NCBI GenBank assembly: GCA_031549485.1
Contig: JAVBPR010000017.1
Coordinates: 21,837 to 85,836 of the forward strand
From: JAVBPR01 sp031549485
GTDB lineage: Bacteria > Bacillota > Clostridia > Oscillospirales > Feifaniaceae
DNA: 64,000 nt
Direction: 5' to 3'
Part shown: positions 9,317-18,960 of the stretch, one piece after another
How the letters are laid out: each line of letters opens with the position of its first letter
How positions within the stretch are numbered: position 1 is the stretch's first letter
The notes under the pieces: generated by a model
Seen by the model: only the letters and a program-made list of their open reading frames with translations
The model's database searches: none
What the model was told of the DNA's origin: nothing
Program-made: the position numbers and the translations under genes

Positions 9317-10351
9317 ATGGATTTGAATGAACGCAAAAAGTTAATATTACAGGCAATTATAGAGGAATATATCAGAGAAGCAGAGCCTGTCGGCTCCAAG
9401 TATATTTCGGAAAATTATGGTTTCGGCCTTTCTTCGGCCACCATACGAAACGAAATGGCGGAGCTGGAGGAACTCGGATTTCTGCTTCATCCGCACACGT
9501 CGGCAGGACGGATTCCGTCGCAATCGGGATTCCGGCTTTATGTCGACAATCTTCATGAGACATACCGCCTTTCGCTACTTGAGATGCAAAAGATGCAGGA
9601 GCTTATGAAAACCCGGATGGAGGAGCTTGAAACCTTTCTTTCAAAGGCGTCGCGCGTTATGAGCGCGATGACAAATTACACCGCGATAACCACCACCCCG
9701 ACGGTGGCGGCGGCGGAAATGCTTCGCTTTGATATCCTGCCCGTTTCGGGAAATAGCTTTCTTATCACAATGGTAATGAGGGGCGGAATAGTAAGAACAA
9801 AAATGTGCTACACTTCCGCGCCGATAAGCGAAACGGTGCTCCGGCAACTTTCGGGGCTTCTCAATGATAAGATGTGCAACCGCCCGCTTCATTCGGTAAA
9901 CCTCAAAGAGATAAACGATATTTACCGCCAGCTCGGCGATTACGGCGCGCTTTTAAGCCCGGTTTTGAATTATATCAACGAATGCGCCGAGGATATGACG
10001 CCGATAAACATTATCGTCGAGGGAGCGGACAATATTTTCGATTATCCCGAGTTTAGCAGCAGAGGGAAAGCAAGGGAACTTTTCGGTTTGTTGCAAGACA
10101 AGGAAGAGGTCAAAAAACTTGTGATGCCTGCGCTTTCGGAAGAGGGAATAAAAATCCAGATAGGAAGCGAAAATCAAAACTTTAAGATGAGCGATTCGTC
10201 AATTGTTTTGGGTAACTATAAAATAGGAAATAAGGTCGTTGGAGCTATCGGCATAATCGGCCCCGTAAGGATGGACTACGGAAAAGCGATTTCGCATATA
10301 GAATATTTAACGAAAGCTATCAGCGATATATTTGGAGGCGACAGTGAGTAA
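9317..10351 (+). CDS. hrcA: Heat-inducible transcription repressor HrcA
   Basis: 344 residues, full length. The N-terminal winged helix contains LSSATIRNEMAELEELG and the HTSAGRIPS signature near residue 60; a GAF-like middle and C-terminal dimerisation region follow, ending in GPVRMDYGKAI. HrcA binds CIRCE and represses its own operon, and it depends on GroE-type chaperones for folding in studied Firmicutes. ATG start with GAGGTG six bases upstream, inside the extended CIRCE repeat. First gene of hrcA-grpE-dnaK-dnaJ; its stop overlaps the grpE start. Confidence 0.98.
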   Translation: MDLNERKKLILQAIIEEYIREAEPVGSKYISENYGFGLSSATIRNEMAELEELGFLLHPHTSAGRIPSQSGFRLYVDNLHETYRLSLLEMQKMQELMKTRMEELETFLSKASRVMSAMTNYTAITTTPTVAAAEMLRFDILPVSGNSFLITMVMRGGIVRTKMCYTSAPISETVLRQLSGLLNDKMCNRPLHSVNLKEINDIYRQLGDYGALLSPVLNYINECAEDMTPINIIVEGADNIFDYPEFSSRGKARELFGLLQDKEEVKKLVMPALSEEGIKIQIGSENQNFKMSDSSIVLGNYKIGNKVVGAIGIIGPVRMDYGKAISHIEYLTKAISDIFGGDSE

Positions 10352-10832
10352 AGAAAAAGTTAGTGAAGAAAAGCAGAAGAAACCAAAGAAAACAGAGGAG
10401 CTTGAAAAGCTCGAAACCGAACTTGCGGAAACAAAAGACCGCCTTTTAAGGCTCATGGCGGAATTTGAAAATTTCAAAAAGAGAACCGAGCGGGAAAAAG
10501 AAGAGCAATCGGCGTATGTTATTTGCGAAACCATTTTGCAGCTTCTACCGGCTGTAGATTCGCTTGAAATGGCGATAAAGGCCGAAAACGCGTCCGCCGA
10601 AGATATGAAAAAAGGGATTGAGCTGACGCTTGCCCAGTTTTCGGCGGGGCTTGCAAAGCTCGGCATCGAGCCTATCGACACCGAGGGCGGTTTTAACCCC
10701 GAACTTCACAGCGCGATAATGCATACCGAAAGTAAGGACTATCCCGAAAACAGCGTTATGGAAGTGTATCAAAAAGGCTATAAAACGGCAAACAGAGTAA
10801 TCAGACATTCGGTTGTCAGCGTGGCAAATTAA
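10344..10832 (+). CDS. grpE: Nucleotide exchange factor GrpE
   Basis: 162 residues. A charged N-terminal coiled coil of Lys/Glu repeats leads into the long GrpE helix (LMAEFENFKKRTEREKEE) and a C-terminal beta-wing ending in VYQKGYKTANRVIRHSVVSV. It releases ADP from DnaK. The start is taken as GTG at 10344 because GGAGG lies five bases upstream at 10334-10338; an in-frame TTG at 10332 has no such site. The gene overlaps the hrcA stop by eight bases, which suggests translational coupling. Confidence 0.95.
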   Translation: MSKEKVSEEKQKKPKKTEELEKLETELAETKDRLLRLMAEFENFKKRTEREKEEQSAYVICETILQLLPAVDSLEMAIKAENASAEDMKKGIELTLAQFSAGLAKLGIEPIDTEGGFNPELHSAIMHTESKDYPENSVMEVYQKGYKTANRVIRHSVVSVAN

Positions 10833-10882
10833 AGCCGCGCGGCAGATGATATTTTTATTTGAATTTTAGGAGGATTTATATT

Positions 10883-12700
10883 ATGGGAAAAATTATAGGA
10901 ATTGACCTTGGAACAACCAACTCGTGCGTTGCGGTTATGGAGGGCGGCTCGGCCGTCGTTATCCCGAACGCAGAGGGCGGAAGAACAACCCCGTCGGTCG
11001 TCGCTTTTTCAAAAGAAGGCGAAAGAATGGTCGGCCAGGTCGCAAAACGACAGGCGATCACAAATCCGGACAGAACGGTCACATCGGTAAAAAGAAAGAT
11101 GGGCGAGCCGGCAAAAATTAAAATTGACGACAAAACATATTCGCCGCAGGAAATTTCGGCGATGATTTTGCAAAAGCTCAAAGCCGACGCGGAAAGCTAC
11201 ATCGGAAGCCCGGTAACCCAGGCGGTTATCACCGTTCCGGCGTATTTCAGCGACAGCCAGAGGCAGGCGACAAAAGACGCGGGCAAAATTGCGGGGCTTG
11301 AAGTTCTTCGAATCATCAACGAGCCGACAGCCGCGGCGCTTGCTTATGGAGCAGATAAAGGCCACGAGCAGAAGGTCATGGTTTATGACCTCGGCGGCGG
11401 CACCTTTGACGTTTCTATTCTTGAAATCGGCGAGGGCGTTCTTGAAGTTCTCGCGACAGGCGGAAACACAAAGCTCGGCGGAGACGATTTCGACGAGAGA
11501 ATCGTGAAACACCTCATCGAGGGATTCAAAAAAGAGAGCGGAATCGACCTTTCAACCGACAAAATGGCGATGCAGAGACTTCGCGAAGCTGCTGAAAAAG
11601 CAAAAATCGAGCTTTCGGGAATAACGACAGCGAATATAAACCTGCCGTTTATCACCGCCGATTCGAGCGGCCCGAAACACTTTGATATGACAATCACAAG
11701 GGCGAAGTTCAACGAGCTTACAGCCGACCTCGTCGAAAAGACGATGGAGCCGGTTCGCCAGGCGATAAAAGACGCGGGCATCTCGACTTCCGACCTTGCA
11801 AAAGTTCTTCTCGTCGGCGGCTCCACAAGAATTCCGGCGGTTGTCGAAGCGGTTCAGAAATTTACCGGCAAAGAGCCGGATAAAGGCATAAATCCGGACG
11901 AATGCGTCGCTCTCGGCGCCGCTATTCAGGCGGGCGTTCTCGCCGGAGATGTCAAAGACCTGCTTCTTCTCGACGTTACTCCGCTTTCGCTCGGGATCGA
12001 GACAATGGGCGGCGTTTTCACAAAACTTATCGAGCGAAACACGACAATCCCGACAAAGAAAAGCCAGGTATTCTCGACCGCTGCTGACGGGCAGACCTCT
12101 GTAGAGGTGCACGTTCTTCAGGGCGAGCGCGAAATGGCTTCCTATAATAAAACGCTTTCGAAATTTCATCTTGACGGAATTCCCGCCGCTCCGCGCGGCG
12201 TGCCGCAGATCGAGGTTACTTTCGATATCGACGCCAACGGCATTGTAAATGTTTCTGCAAAAGACCTCGGAACAGGCAAAGAGCAGAAGATTACGATTAC
12301 CGCATCAACAAACCTTTCGGACGCGGAAATCGAAAACGCGGTCAAGGAAGCGGAAGCGCATGCTGCGGAAGACAAAGCGCGCCGCGAAGAGGTCGACATC
12401 CGCAACAGCGGCGACCAGATGGTTTATCAGAGCGAAAAAACTTTAACCGATCTCGGCGACAAACTTACAGACGCAGACAAAGAGCCGGTTATCGAAGCTA
12501 TCGGAACTCTGAAAAAATCGCTTGAGGGAACCGATTACGAGAAAATCAAAGCCGATACAGAGGCGCTGACAAAGGCTTTCTACGCGATAAGCGAAAAAAT
12601 TTACGCGGCAAATCCCGCGGGCGGCGAGGGCGCGGCTCCGGGCGGCGAAACGGTTGACAGCGAAGGATTTAACGTAGAAAACGACGATACACAAAACTAA
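10883..12700 (+). CDS. dnaK: Molecular chaperone DnaK (Hsp70)
   Basis: 605 residues. The ATPase domain shows GIDLGTTNSCVAV at the N-terminus, VPAYFSDSQRQATKDAG and the DLGGGTFDVSILE phosphate loop; the linker DLLLLDVTPLSLGIET leads to the beta-sandwich substrate domain and a C-terminal helical lid ending in a short acidic tail. DnaK folds nascent and stressed proteins with DnaJ and GrpE. ATG at 10883 is chosen because AGGAGG lies just upstream; an in-frame TTG at 10859 lacks a site. It is separated from dnaJ by a strong hairpin, so levels of the two may differ. Confidence 0.99.
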   Translation: MGKIIGIDLGTTNSCVAVMEGGSAVVIPNAEGGRTTPSVVAFSKEGERMVGQVAKRQAITNPDRTVTSVKRKMGEPAKIKIDDKTYSPQEISAMILQKLKADAESYIGSPVTQAVITVPAYFSDSQRQATKDAGKIAGLEVLRIINEPTAAALAYGADKGHEQKVMVYDLGGGTFDVSILEIGEGVLEVLATGGNTKLGGDDFDERIVKHLIEGFKKESGIDLSTDKMAMQRLREAAEKAKIELSGITTANINLPFITADSSGPKHFDMTITRAKFNELTADLVEKTMEPVRQAIKDAGISTSDLAKVLLVGGSTRIPAVVEAVQKFTGKEPDKGINPDECVALGAAIQAGVLAGDVKDLLLLDVTPLSLGIETMGGVFTKLIERNTTIPTKKSQVFSTAADGQTSVEVHVLQGEREMASYNKTLSKFHLDGIPAAPRGVPQIEVTFDIDANGIVNVSAKDLGTGKEQKITITASTNLSDAEIENAVKEAEAHAAEDKARREEVDIRNSGDQMVYQSEKTLTDLGDKLTDADKEPVIEAIGTLKKSLEGTDYEKIKADTEALTKAFYAISEKIYAANPAGGEGAAPGGETVDSEGFNVENDDTQN

Positions 12701-12710
12701 AAAAACAGTA

Positions 12711-12742
12711 ACCTGCGCGGGGGCATTCACCCCCGCGCAGGT
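12711..12742 (+). terminator. Strong hairpin between dnaK and dnaJ
   Basis: A perfect 13-bp GC-rich stem (12711-12723 with 12730-12742) and six-base loop, but no T-run afterwards. It is more likely a partial terminator or an mRNA-end stabiliser for hrcA-grpE-dnaK than a full stop. Confidence 0.6.
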
Positions 12743-12840
12743 ATCATCACGAAAGCCGCTTACCAAAACCGAAAAACAGGTAAAACTGCAAAGGTTTTTT
12801 GGGGATGTGGCTTATCGCATTTTAATTTCAAGGTGGTTTT

Positions 12841-14001
12841 ATGGCCGGTAAAAGGGACTATTATGAGGTTTTGGGCGTTTCCAAAAGCGCCTCGGATAAT
12901 GACATAAAAAAAGCCTTTCGCGCGCAAGCAAAAAAATATCATCCGGACGTAAACCCGGGAGATGCTGCGGCGGAAGCAAAATTCAAAGAAGTAAACGAAG
13001 CATATGAAGTGCTTTCGGATGCCGATAAAAAACAAAAATACGACCAGTACGGCCACGCCGGCGTCGATCCTAATTTCGGGGCGGGCGGCGGCGCAGGCGG
13101 CTATGGCGATTTCGGCGGATTTTCAGGATTTTCCGATTTGGGCGATATTTTCGGCTCGATTTTCGGGAGCGGCTTTGGCGGCGGTTTCGGCGGAAGCACG
13201 AGAAGAGGCCCGACCAAAGGCGAGGATTTGCAGACGACCGTTATAATCGACTTTATGGAAGCGGTGCGCGGCGTTAAGAAAGAGGTTACGATTTCGCGCG
13301 TTCAAAAATGCGACGATTGCGGCGGCGAGGGCGCGGCGCCGGGCACTAAAGCGGAAACCTGTACCAAATGCGGCGGCACCGGCGCGGTCAAGATACAGCA
13401 GAAAACGCCGCTCGGATATATGGCAACCTCAAGACCTTGCGAAACCTGCGGCGGCACCGGAAGAATTATCGCCACGCCATGCAAACGATGCAGCGGCAAG
13501 GGGAAAATACGGAAAAACAGCAAAATTACGCTCGATATTCCGGCGGGAATTGACGACGGAAAGCAGCTTCGAAGCCCCGGAAACGGCAACGCCGGTAATT
13601 TGGGCGGCCCGTCGGGCGACCTTTACATTATCGTCCGCGTTCGTCCGCACCCTGTATTCACAAGAGAGGGAAGCAATGTTTTCGTGGAGGTTCCGATAAC
13701 CTTTGCCGATGCGGCAATCGGCGCCGAAATTGAAGTGCCCACCGTTGACGGCAAGGTCAAACTGACCATCCCTGAGGGAACTCAGTCGCACACCGAATTC
13801 CGCCTTAAAGGCAAAGGAATTCAGAGACTTGGCAGTGTCGGGCGCGGCGATGAATTTGTAACCGTTATCGTCGAAGTTCCGAAAAATTTAAGCGGAAAAC
13901 AAAAAGAGCTTATAAAAGAATTTTCAAACCTGACCGGAAATGCGCAGTACTCTAAGAAAAGCACGTTTTTCAATAAAGTTCGCGACGCTTTTAAAGATTA
14001 G
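12841..14001 (+). CDS. dnaJ: Chaperone protein DnaJ (Hsp40)
   Basis: 386 residues with the full type I layout. The J domain carries YHPDVNPG (HPD near residue 35), a Gly/Phe-rich linker spans about 70-120, and the zinc region has all four CxxCxGxG repeats: CDDCGGEG, CTKCGGTG, CETCGGTG and CKRCSGKG. Two C-terminal substrate-binding barrels and a dimer tail follow. It delivers clients to DnaK and stimulates ATP hydrolysis. The start ATG has AAGGTGG upstream. Last gene of the heat-shock cluster. Confidence 0.99.
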   Translation: MAGKRDYYEVLGVSKSASDNDIKKAFRAQAKKYHPDVNPGDAAAEAKFKEVNEAYEVLSDADKKQKYDQYGHAGVDPNFGAGGGAGGYGDFGGFSGFSDLGDIFGSIFGSGFGGGFGGSTRRGPTKGEDLQTTVIIDFMEAVRGVKKEVTISRVQKCDDCGGEGAAPGTKAETCTKCGGTGAVKIQQKTPLGYMATSRPCETCGGTGRIIATPCKRCSGKGKIRKNSKITLDIPAGIDDGKQLRSPGNGNAGNLGGPSGDLYIIVRVRPHPVFTREGSNVFVEVPITFADAAIGAEIEVPTVDGKVKLTIPEGTQSHTEFRLKGKGIQRLGSVGRGDEFVTVIVEVPKNLSGKQKELIKEFSNLTGNAQYSKKSTFFNKVRDAFKD

Positions 14002-14103
14002 GGAACTTTTTTTAAAAAGTTGCGTCTAAATAAATAGTATTAATTGGAAGAAATTTCGTTTATAGTTATATCAAGGGAATATTTAAAAGTAGAGGGGACA
14101 AAA

Positions 14104-16218
14104 ATGAAAAAACTGATTTCTTTTATCCTGTGCGGTTGCCTTGTCTTGGGGCTTTCTGTGACCGCTTTTGCGGAAGATGCCGCGCCGGACGGCTCGGATG
14201 ATACTCCTATTCTTATCAGCGCGCCTGTAGAAGACGGAAAAGGCGGCAAACTTGATGAAAATACTCTCGAGAAAATCATTCTTTTTGTAAAGGGCAAGAT
14301 AACGATTCCCGCCGAGCTCACCGAATTTGACTATTATGTCTATTCATATAAAGACGGCGTTGCGGAAAACATCTCGCTTTCATGGAGCGACAAAAAGAGA
14401 ACGCGCACGATTTCGGTTATCTACAGTAGCGAAAATATTCTCGGATATTCCGATTATAAAAACGATTCGGGCGATATAAAAATCGCGAAGATAACCCGCG
14501 AGCAGGGGCAAGAAGCGGCAGAAGCGTTTGCCAAAAATCTTGTGCCAAGCGTAGGGGAATATAAAAAAACAGCCGAGCGCGCCGGCGGAAATAATTTTGA
14601 ATATACATTTACCTATCATAAAAACGGCTTGCCCGTAAATGGAATTTATTTTGTCGTTCGTGTGGATTACACAGACAAAAGTATAAAAGATTTCTATAAC
14701 GTCCCGAATTATGCGAAGGAGTTTTTGGGCGATAAGGCAAACGCCATCTCGCTTGAAGAAGCCACAAAAATCTATAAAGCGGGCATAAAAGCCGAGCTTT
14801 ATTATTTCACCAGCTATGACTATAAAGACGGAAAAATCAGCACCTTCCCGGCGTATACCGTAACATCGGAAAACAGCGTTATCGACGCTATTACCGGGAA
14901 ACCGATTTCATACGGCACGAGAGACGTCGGATATGACGACGGCGACAAAAGCGACAGCAACGAAGCGGGCGCGGCTCCGACCGATCCGGGCTCGGATGGA
15001 CTTACCGAAAGCGAAGCGGCGGCAGCCGAGGAATATGACAATATCTTGAAGCCGGAAGAGGCTTTTGCGAAACTTCAGGAAGCGGTTCCGGAGTTCTTTA
15101 AAGACGCGAAACTTACCGGCAACTGGCTCTCAAGAAATTATTATGACAAAGAAACGCTGACCTGGGAACTCTCGATGGATCAAGGCGACAAGAGAACTTA
15201 CAGCTATGCGAGCGTCGACGCCAAAACCGGAGAAATCATGTCGTTCTCCTGCTATGACTGGAACGACAACGATTACAGCAAGGAATACACCGTAGACAAC
15301 GAAAAGCTCAAAACCGCGGCAAACGCCATGGTTGCAAGGCTTTCAAAAGGCGATTACAAATATTCCGAAATCAGCATTTCGGAGAGCAAAGGCCGCTTTG
15401 CATACGCAAATTTTGTAAGGCTTGAAAACGATATAAAAACGCAGGACGGCATCTCGGTTTCATTTGATAACGTAACCGGAAAAATCTGCTCTTACAACAA
15501 GCGCATCACAAAAGCTGAATACAAAAAATTCACCCCGGCGGGTGATGAAGCGGTAAAGAACGAATATGTCAAGCATTCGCCGCTTGAACTCTGCTATGTT
15601 TCGACCGACGGCACAACCTTCTCGCTCGCATATGCCGCGAAGGTTGATTACAATGTAAGCTATTTCGACGGCATCACGGCAAAGCCGATTAACTATGACG
15701 GCAAACCGTATCAGCCCGTTCCGGACGACGGATTTACCTATTCGGATATCTCGGGCCACTATGCCGAAGCGCAGATAAAAGACCTTGCGGGAATCGGCGT
15801 CGGATTTTCGGGCGGACTTTTTAAACCCGACCAGAATATTACCGATACCGAGCTTGCCGAGCTTCTTCTCAGCGTAAGCGGCGGGAAATATTATATAACT
15901 CCGGAAATGATTTATGACTGCATCGGAATGCCGATGCCGGCACCGGGCGCCGAGACAGAGGGCGTTGTGGTCACCCGCGAAAAAGCGGCCATCTTGATGG
16001 CGAACATTCTCGGATACGGAAATGCGGCGAAGCTCGAGGGGATTTATAAACAGCCGTTTTCGGATGTAACCGAAGATATGGAAGGCTTTGGCGCGATTGC
16101 GATTATCAAAGGGCTTAAAATCGTCGGAGGAAACGGAAACGATACTTTCTCTCCGGCAGCATACCTGACAAGAGGTCAATTCGCGATTATGCTTTATAAC
16201 CTGCTTGCAAACAGGTGA
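14104..16218 (+). CDS. Secreted YcdB/PepSY-like protein with C-terminal SLH repeats
   Basis: 704 residues. A Sec signal peptide covers residues 1-22 or so, ending TAFA. The middle carries two or more repeats of the YcdB/YcdC or PepSY type, visible as VDAITGKPISYG-like and VDAKTGEIMSF-like segments after long beta-rich stretches. Near the C-terminus FTYSDISGHYAEAQIKDLAG and PFSDVTEDMEGFGAIAIIKG mark SLH motifs that anchor proteins to cell-wall polymers. The start is ATG 14104, preceded by AGAGGGGA. It has no evident tie to the chaperones upstream. The function of YcdB-like domains is not settled; a wall-attached inhibitor or chaperone is possible. Confidence 0.8.
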   Translation: MKKLISFILCGCLVLGLSVTAFAEDAAPDGSDDTPILISAPVEDGKGGKLDENTLEKIILFVKGKITIPAELTEFDYYVYSYKDGVAENISLSWSDKKRTRTISVIYSSENILGYSDYKNDSGDIKIAKITREQGQEAAEAFAKNLVPSVGEYKKTAERAGGNNFEYTFTYHKNGLPVNGIYFVVRVDYTDKSIKDFYNVPNYAKEFLGDKANAISLEEATKIYKAGIKAELYYFTSYDYKDGKISTFPAYTVTSENSVIDAITGKPISYGTRDVGYDDGDKSDSNEAGAAPTDPGSDGLTESEAAAAEEYDNILKPEEAFAKLQEAVPEFFKDAKLTGNWLSRNYYDKETLTWELSMDQGDKRTYSYASVDAKTGEIMSFSCYDWNDNDYSKEYTVDNEKLKTAANAMVARLSKGDYKYSEISISESKGRFAYANFVRLENDIKTQDGISVSFDNVTGKICSYNKRITKAEYKKFTPAGDEAVKNEYVKHSPLELCYVSTDGTTFSLAYAAKVDYNVSYFDGITAKPINYDGKPYQPVPDDGFTYSDISGHYAEAQIKDLAGIGVGFSGGLFKPDQNITDTELAELLLSVSGGKYYITPEMIYDCIGMPMPAPGAETEGVVVTREKAAILMANILGYGNAAKLEGIYKQPFSDVTEDMEGFGAIAIIKGLKIVGGNGNDTFSPAAYLTRGQFAIMLYNLLANR

Positions 16219-16238
16219 CATATACACCCTTTCCTTGA

Positions 16239-16269
16239 AAAATGCTTGGGCGAAAGCCCAAGCATTTTT
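16239..16269 (+). terminator. Rho-independent terminator with GAAA loop
   Basis: AATGCTTGGGC stem closed by a GAAA tetraloop at 16252-16255 and followed by eight T. Confidence 0.93.
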
Positions 16270-16316
16270 TTTGCGCTTTTTAAATATGTTATATAAAGGA
16301 AATTAAGGGGAGGGGA

Positions 16317-17677
16317 ATTGTCATCGGCTTTTTTGAAAAATTAAACGGGCTTGTCTGGGGTGCGCCCTTAATAATTCTTATTCTTTTTGGAGGAGTATAT
16401 TTTACCCGACGTCTTAGAGGCGTGCAGTTTTCCGGGATTGGGAAAAGTTTTTCGAGCTTTTTAAATCTTCGGGCGGAGAGGGGGAGCTTTCACCCTTCCG
16501 CAGCGCGTGTGTCGCACTCGCGGCGACAATAGGAACAGGAAATATCATCGGAATCGCGGCGGCGATCGCGATAGGCGGACCGGGCTCGATTTTCTGGATG
16601 ATTTTGACTACGCTTATCTGCCTTCCTTTGCGCTATGCAGAAGGGTATCTCGGGGCGACCTACCGCAAGAGCAAACCAAGCGGAATGATTTCCGGCGCAT
16701 TTTATTATTTTGAAAAATCAAAAAGACCGATAATCCGGGCGCTTGCGCCGGTCTATGCCGTTCTTTGCCTCGGATGCGCCCTGCTGGGAATGGGCACCAT
16801 GGTGCAAAGCCGCTCGGTCGCAGACGCGGTTTTGGCGCTTGCCCCGGGGAAAGAAAGCAACACCTTTATAATAAGCGCGGCAATCGGGATTGTTATGAGC
16901 GTTTTATTCTACATTTGCGTGCACAAAGGCGTCTCAAGAATCGGAGATGTCGTCTCGGTCGTCGTGCCGTTTATGCTTATCGCCTATTGCCTTTGCGGCG
17001 CCGCGGCTATTGTTTTTTATAAAAGCGAGCTCCCTGCCGCCTTTTCCGCGATTTTTAAAGGGGCTTTTAGCGGAAGCGCGGCGATAGGGGGATTTGGAGG
17101 CGCCGCGCTTAAAACGGTTATCAGCAGCGGCATTTCAAAAGGCGTTTTCACTAACGAGTCAGGGCTCGGAACCGCGGCGTTTGCCGCCGGCGCTTCAAAA
17201 TCCTCGCCGGCTTCGGCGGGATTTGCGCAGATGGGCGTCGCGATAATCGACACCGTTATTGTCTGCTCGGTTTCGGCGCTCGCGATAATAACAAGCGGCG
17301 CATATAAATCAAACCTCTCGGTGACCGAGATAACGGCCGAGGCGTTTTCGCTGGGCGGAATTTTTCCGGCGGGCGGAAAAATGGTGTATATCTCAACTAT
17401 ACTTTTCGCCTTTATGAGCGCGCTCGGCGTATATTTTTACGGGCGGCAGAGCCTTCGGTATTTGACCGGCGGCCACGGCGTCACTGTTTTCAATCTGCTT
17501 TTTGCCGTCTTTATTTTTGCCGGATGCGTTTATCCTGTCATGACCATTTGGAATATCGCGGATATACTAAACGGGCTGATGGCATTTTTGAATCTTCCGG
17601 CGCTTATCAGCGTTGCGGCGCTTGTCAAAAGCCCTTTCGGGAAAAGGAAAAAAGAGGCACTGCAATTAACAGAATAA
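16317..17677 (+). pseudogene. Alanine/glycine:cation symporter (AGCS), frameshifted
   Basis: The full gene would encode about 450 residues, normal for AGCS carriers that import alanine or glycine with Na+. From ATT 16317 the frame gives LNGLVWGAPL and the first membrane segment, but the match then moves by one base between about 16435 and 16447 (GGGAAAAG). The second frame runs through ATIGTGNIIG, GGPGSIFWM and NESGLGTAAFA to 17677 without a stop. One extra A would restore the frame. No ATG is found: ATT 16317 or TTG 16318 follow AGGGGAGGGG, and TTG would need one more T in the run at 16329-16334. Either a recent mutation or homopolymer sequencing errors explain this. Confidence 0.75.
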
Positions 17678-17709
17678 AAAGAGCCGCTTCGTTTTCGAAG
17701 CGGCTCTTT
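17678..17709. terminator. Bidirectional terminator
   Basis: A perfect 14-bp stem (17678-17691 with 17696-17709), TTTT loop, and A/T runs at both ends, between the symporter (+) and the permease gene (-). Confidence 0.93.
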
Positions 17710-17720
17710 GCTTGTTTTAT

Positions 17721-18851
17721 TTATATTGATATATGACGGCGTTTAAGGCGTTTATCGATATACCTTGAGAGGAAGGTGTAGGCAAGAGCCATAATAGGCG
17801 CGCCGAAAACCATTCCGACAACCCCGAAAAGACTGCCGCCGATAGTTATGCCGAGAAGAACGAAAAATCCGGAAATTCCGATGGCATTGCCGACAACTCT
17901 CGGATATATTAGATTGTTGTCAACCTGCTGGATAACAAGGATAAAGACGACAAACCATAGTGCTTTGACCGGACTTTCGAGCAGGATAAGCAGGGTGGAG
18001 GGAATCGCGCCGAGCCACGGGCCGAGCAGCGGGATAATATTTGTAAGTCCGATGATAAGGCCGATAATCGGCGCGTATTCGGGAGATATGCGGAAAGCCC
18101 AGACGCCGAAAGCGCAAAGCGTTCCCAAAATAAGCGCTTCGGTGAGCTGGCCGCCGATAAATTTTTGCAGCGTAACATTGAATTCGTGGCCGAAATCGAG
18201 GAACTTCTCCATTTTTTCTTTCGAGATAAAAGAATAAAGCAATTTTTTGCTTATTAAAATCAGCTTCTCTTTTGCCGAGAGCATATAGACCGAGAAGATT
18301 ATTCCGATGAAAAGGTTCAGAAGCCCGCCGGTAAAGGTGAGGGTAAAACCGTAAATTTTCGGAATAGAATTTATAAGGAAAGTTTTAACCGAATTGAAAA
18401 TCTCGTCGATGCTCGGGAGGTCTTTTAGCATTGCCGACAGGAATTCGTTATTTACTTCCAAATCGTTATACCAGTTTGTTATTGTGGTGATATAGGCGGG
18501 GATTTTCGTAATCAGCAAGGTAATATTAGAAATAATTGTGGGCAAAATAACCGCAAAAACAATGTAAAAGAAGATTAAGAATGAAAGATATGTCGCGGCG
18601 AGCGAAAAGGAACGTTTGTGCTTTGTAAAAAACGGCTTGCAAAAAAACTTGCCTTTAAAAACGGTATTTTCAAAAAACTTTAATAGTCCGTTAAGAATAA
18701 AAGCAATTCCGAGCCCCCAGAAAAACGGGGTAAGGAGCGCAAAAAAACCGCCGATTTTTGAAAAAATCGTTCCTATATTGGAAAGCACGAGGAAAAGAAT
18801 AATCGCGAAAGCTATGACAATATAGATATTATTTTGTTTTTTTATTTCCAT
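17721..18851 (-). CDS. AI-2E family transporter (PerM/TqsA/YdiK-like)
   Basis: 376 residues with about eight hydrophobic segments: two near the N-terminus, a third near residue 65, a soluble middle (about 110-160), and a C-terminal cluster containing GLTNIIPLLGPWLGAIPS and the conserved DNNLIYPRVVGN. These are signatures of the family once named for autoinducer-2 export; members have also been linked to ion or solute export, so the substrate is left open. Start ATG lies after an AGGAGCC site on the minus strand. Convergent with the symporter and divergent from gap. Confidence 0.9.
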   Translation of the reverse strand: MEIKKQNNIYIVIAFAIILFLVLSNIGTIFSKIGGFFALLTPFFWGLGIAFILNGLLKFFENTVFKGKFFCKPFFTKHKRSFSLAATYLSFLIFFYIVFAVILPTIISNITLLITKIPAYITTITNWYNDLEVNNEFLSAMLKDLPSIDEIFNSVKTFLINSIPKIYGFTLTFTGGLLNLFIGIIFSVYMLSAKEKLILISKKLLYSFISKEKMEKFLDFGHEFNVTLQKFIGGQLTEALILGTLCAFGVWAFRISPEYAPIIGLIIGLTNIIPLLGPWLGAIPSTLLILLESPVKALWFVVFILVIQQVDNNLIYPRVVGNAIGISGFFVLLGITIGGSLFGVVGMVFGAPIMALAYTFLSRYIDKRLKRRHISI

Positions 18852-18897
18852 ATCAGGCTCCTTTTAAAATTATGGGATAATGTTATCACATTTTCGC

Positions 18898-18926
18898 TTG
18901 AAATAACAGATTAAATAAATTATAAT
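18898..18926 (+). promoter_or_regulatory. Sigma-A promoter of gap
   Basis: TTGAAA (18898-18903), 17-base spacer, perfect TATAAT (18921-18926), 34 bases before the gap start. Confidence 0.85.
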
Positions 18927-18960
18927 ATATTTTGTTATAAAATTATAGGGGGATTATCAA

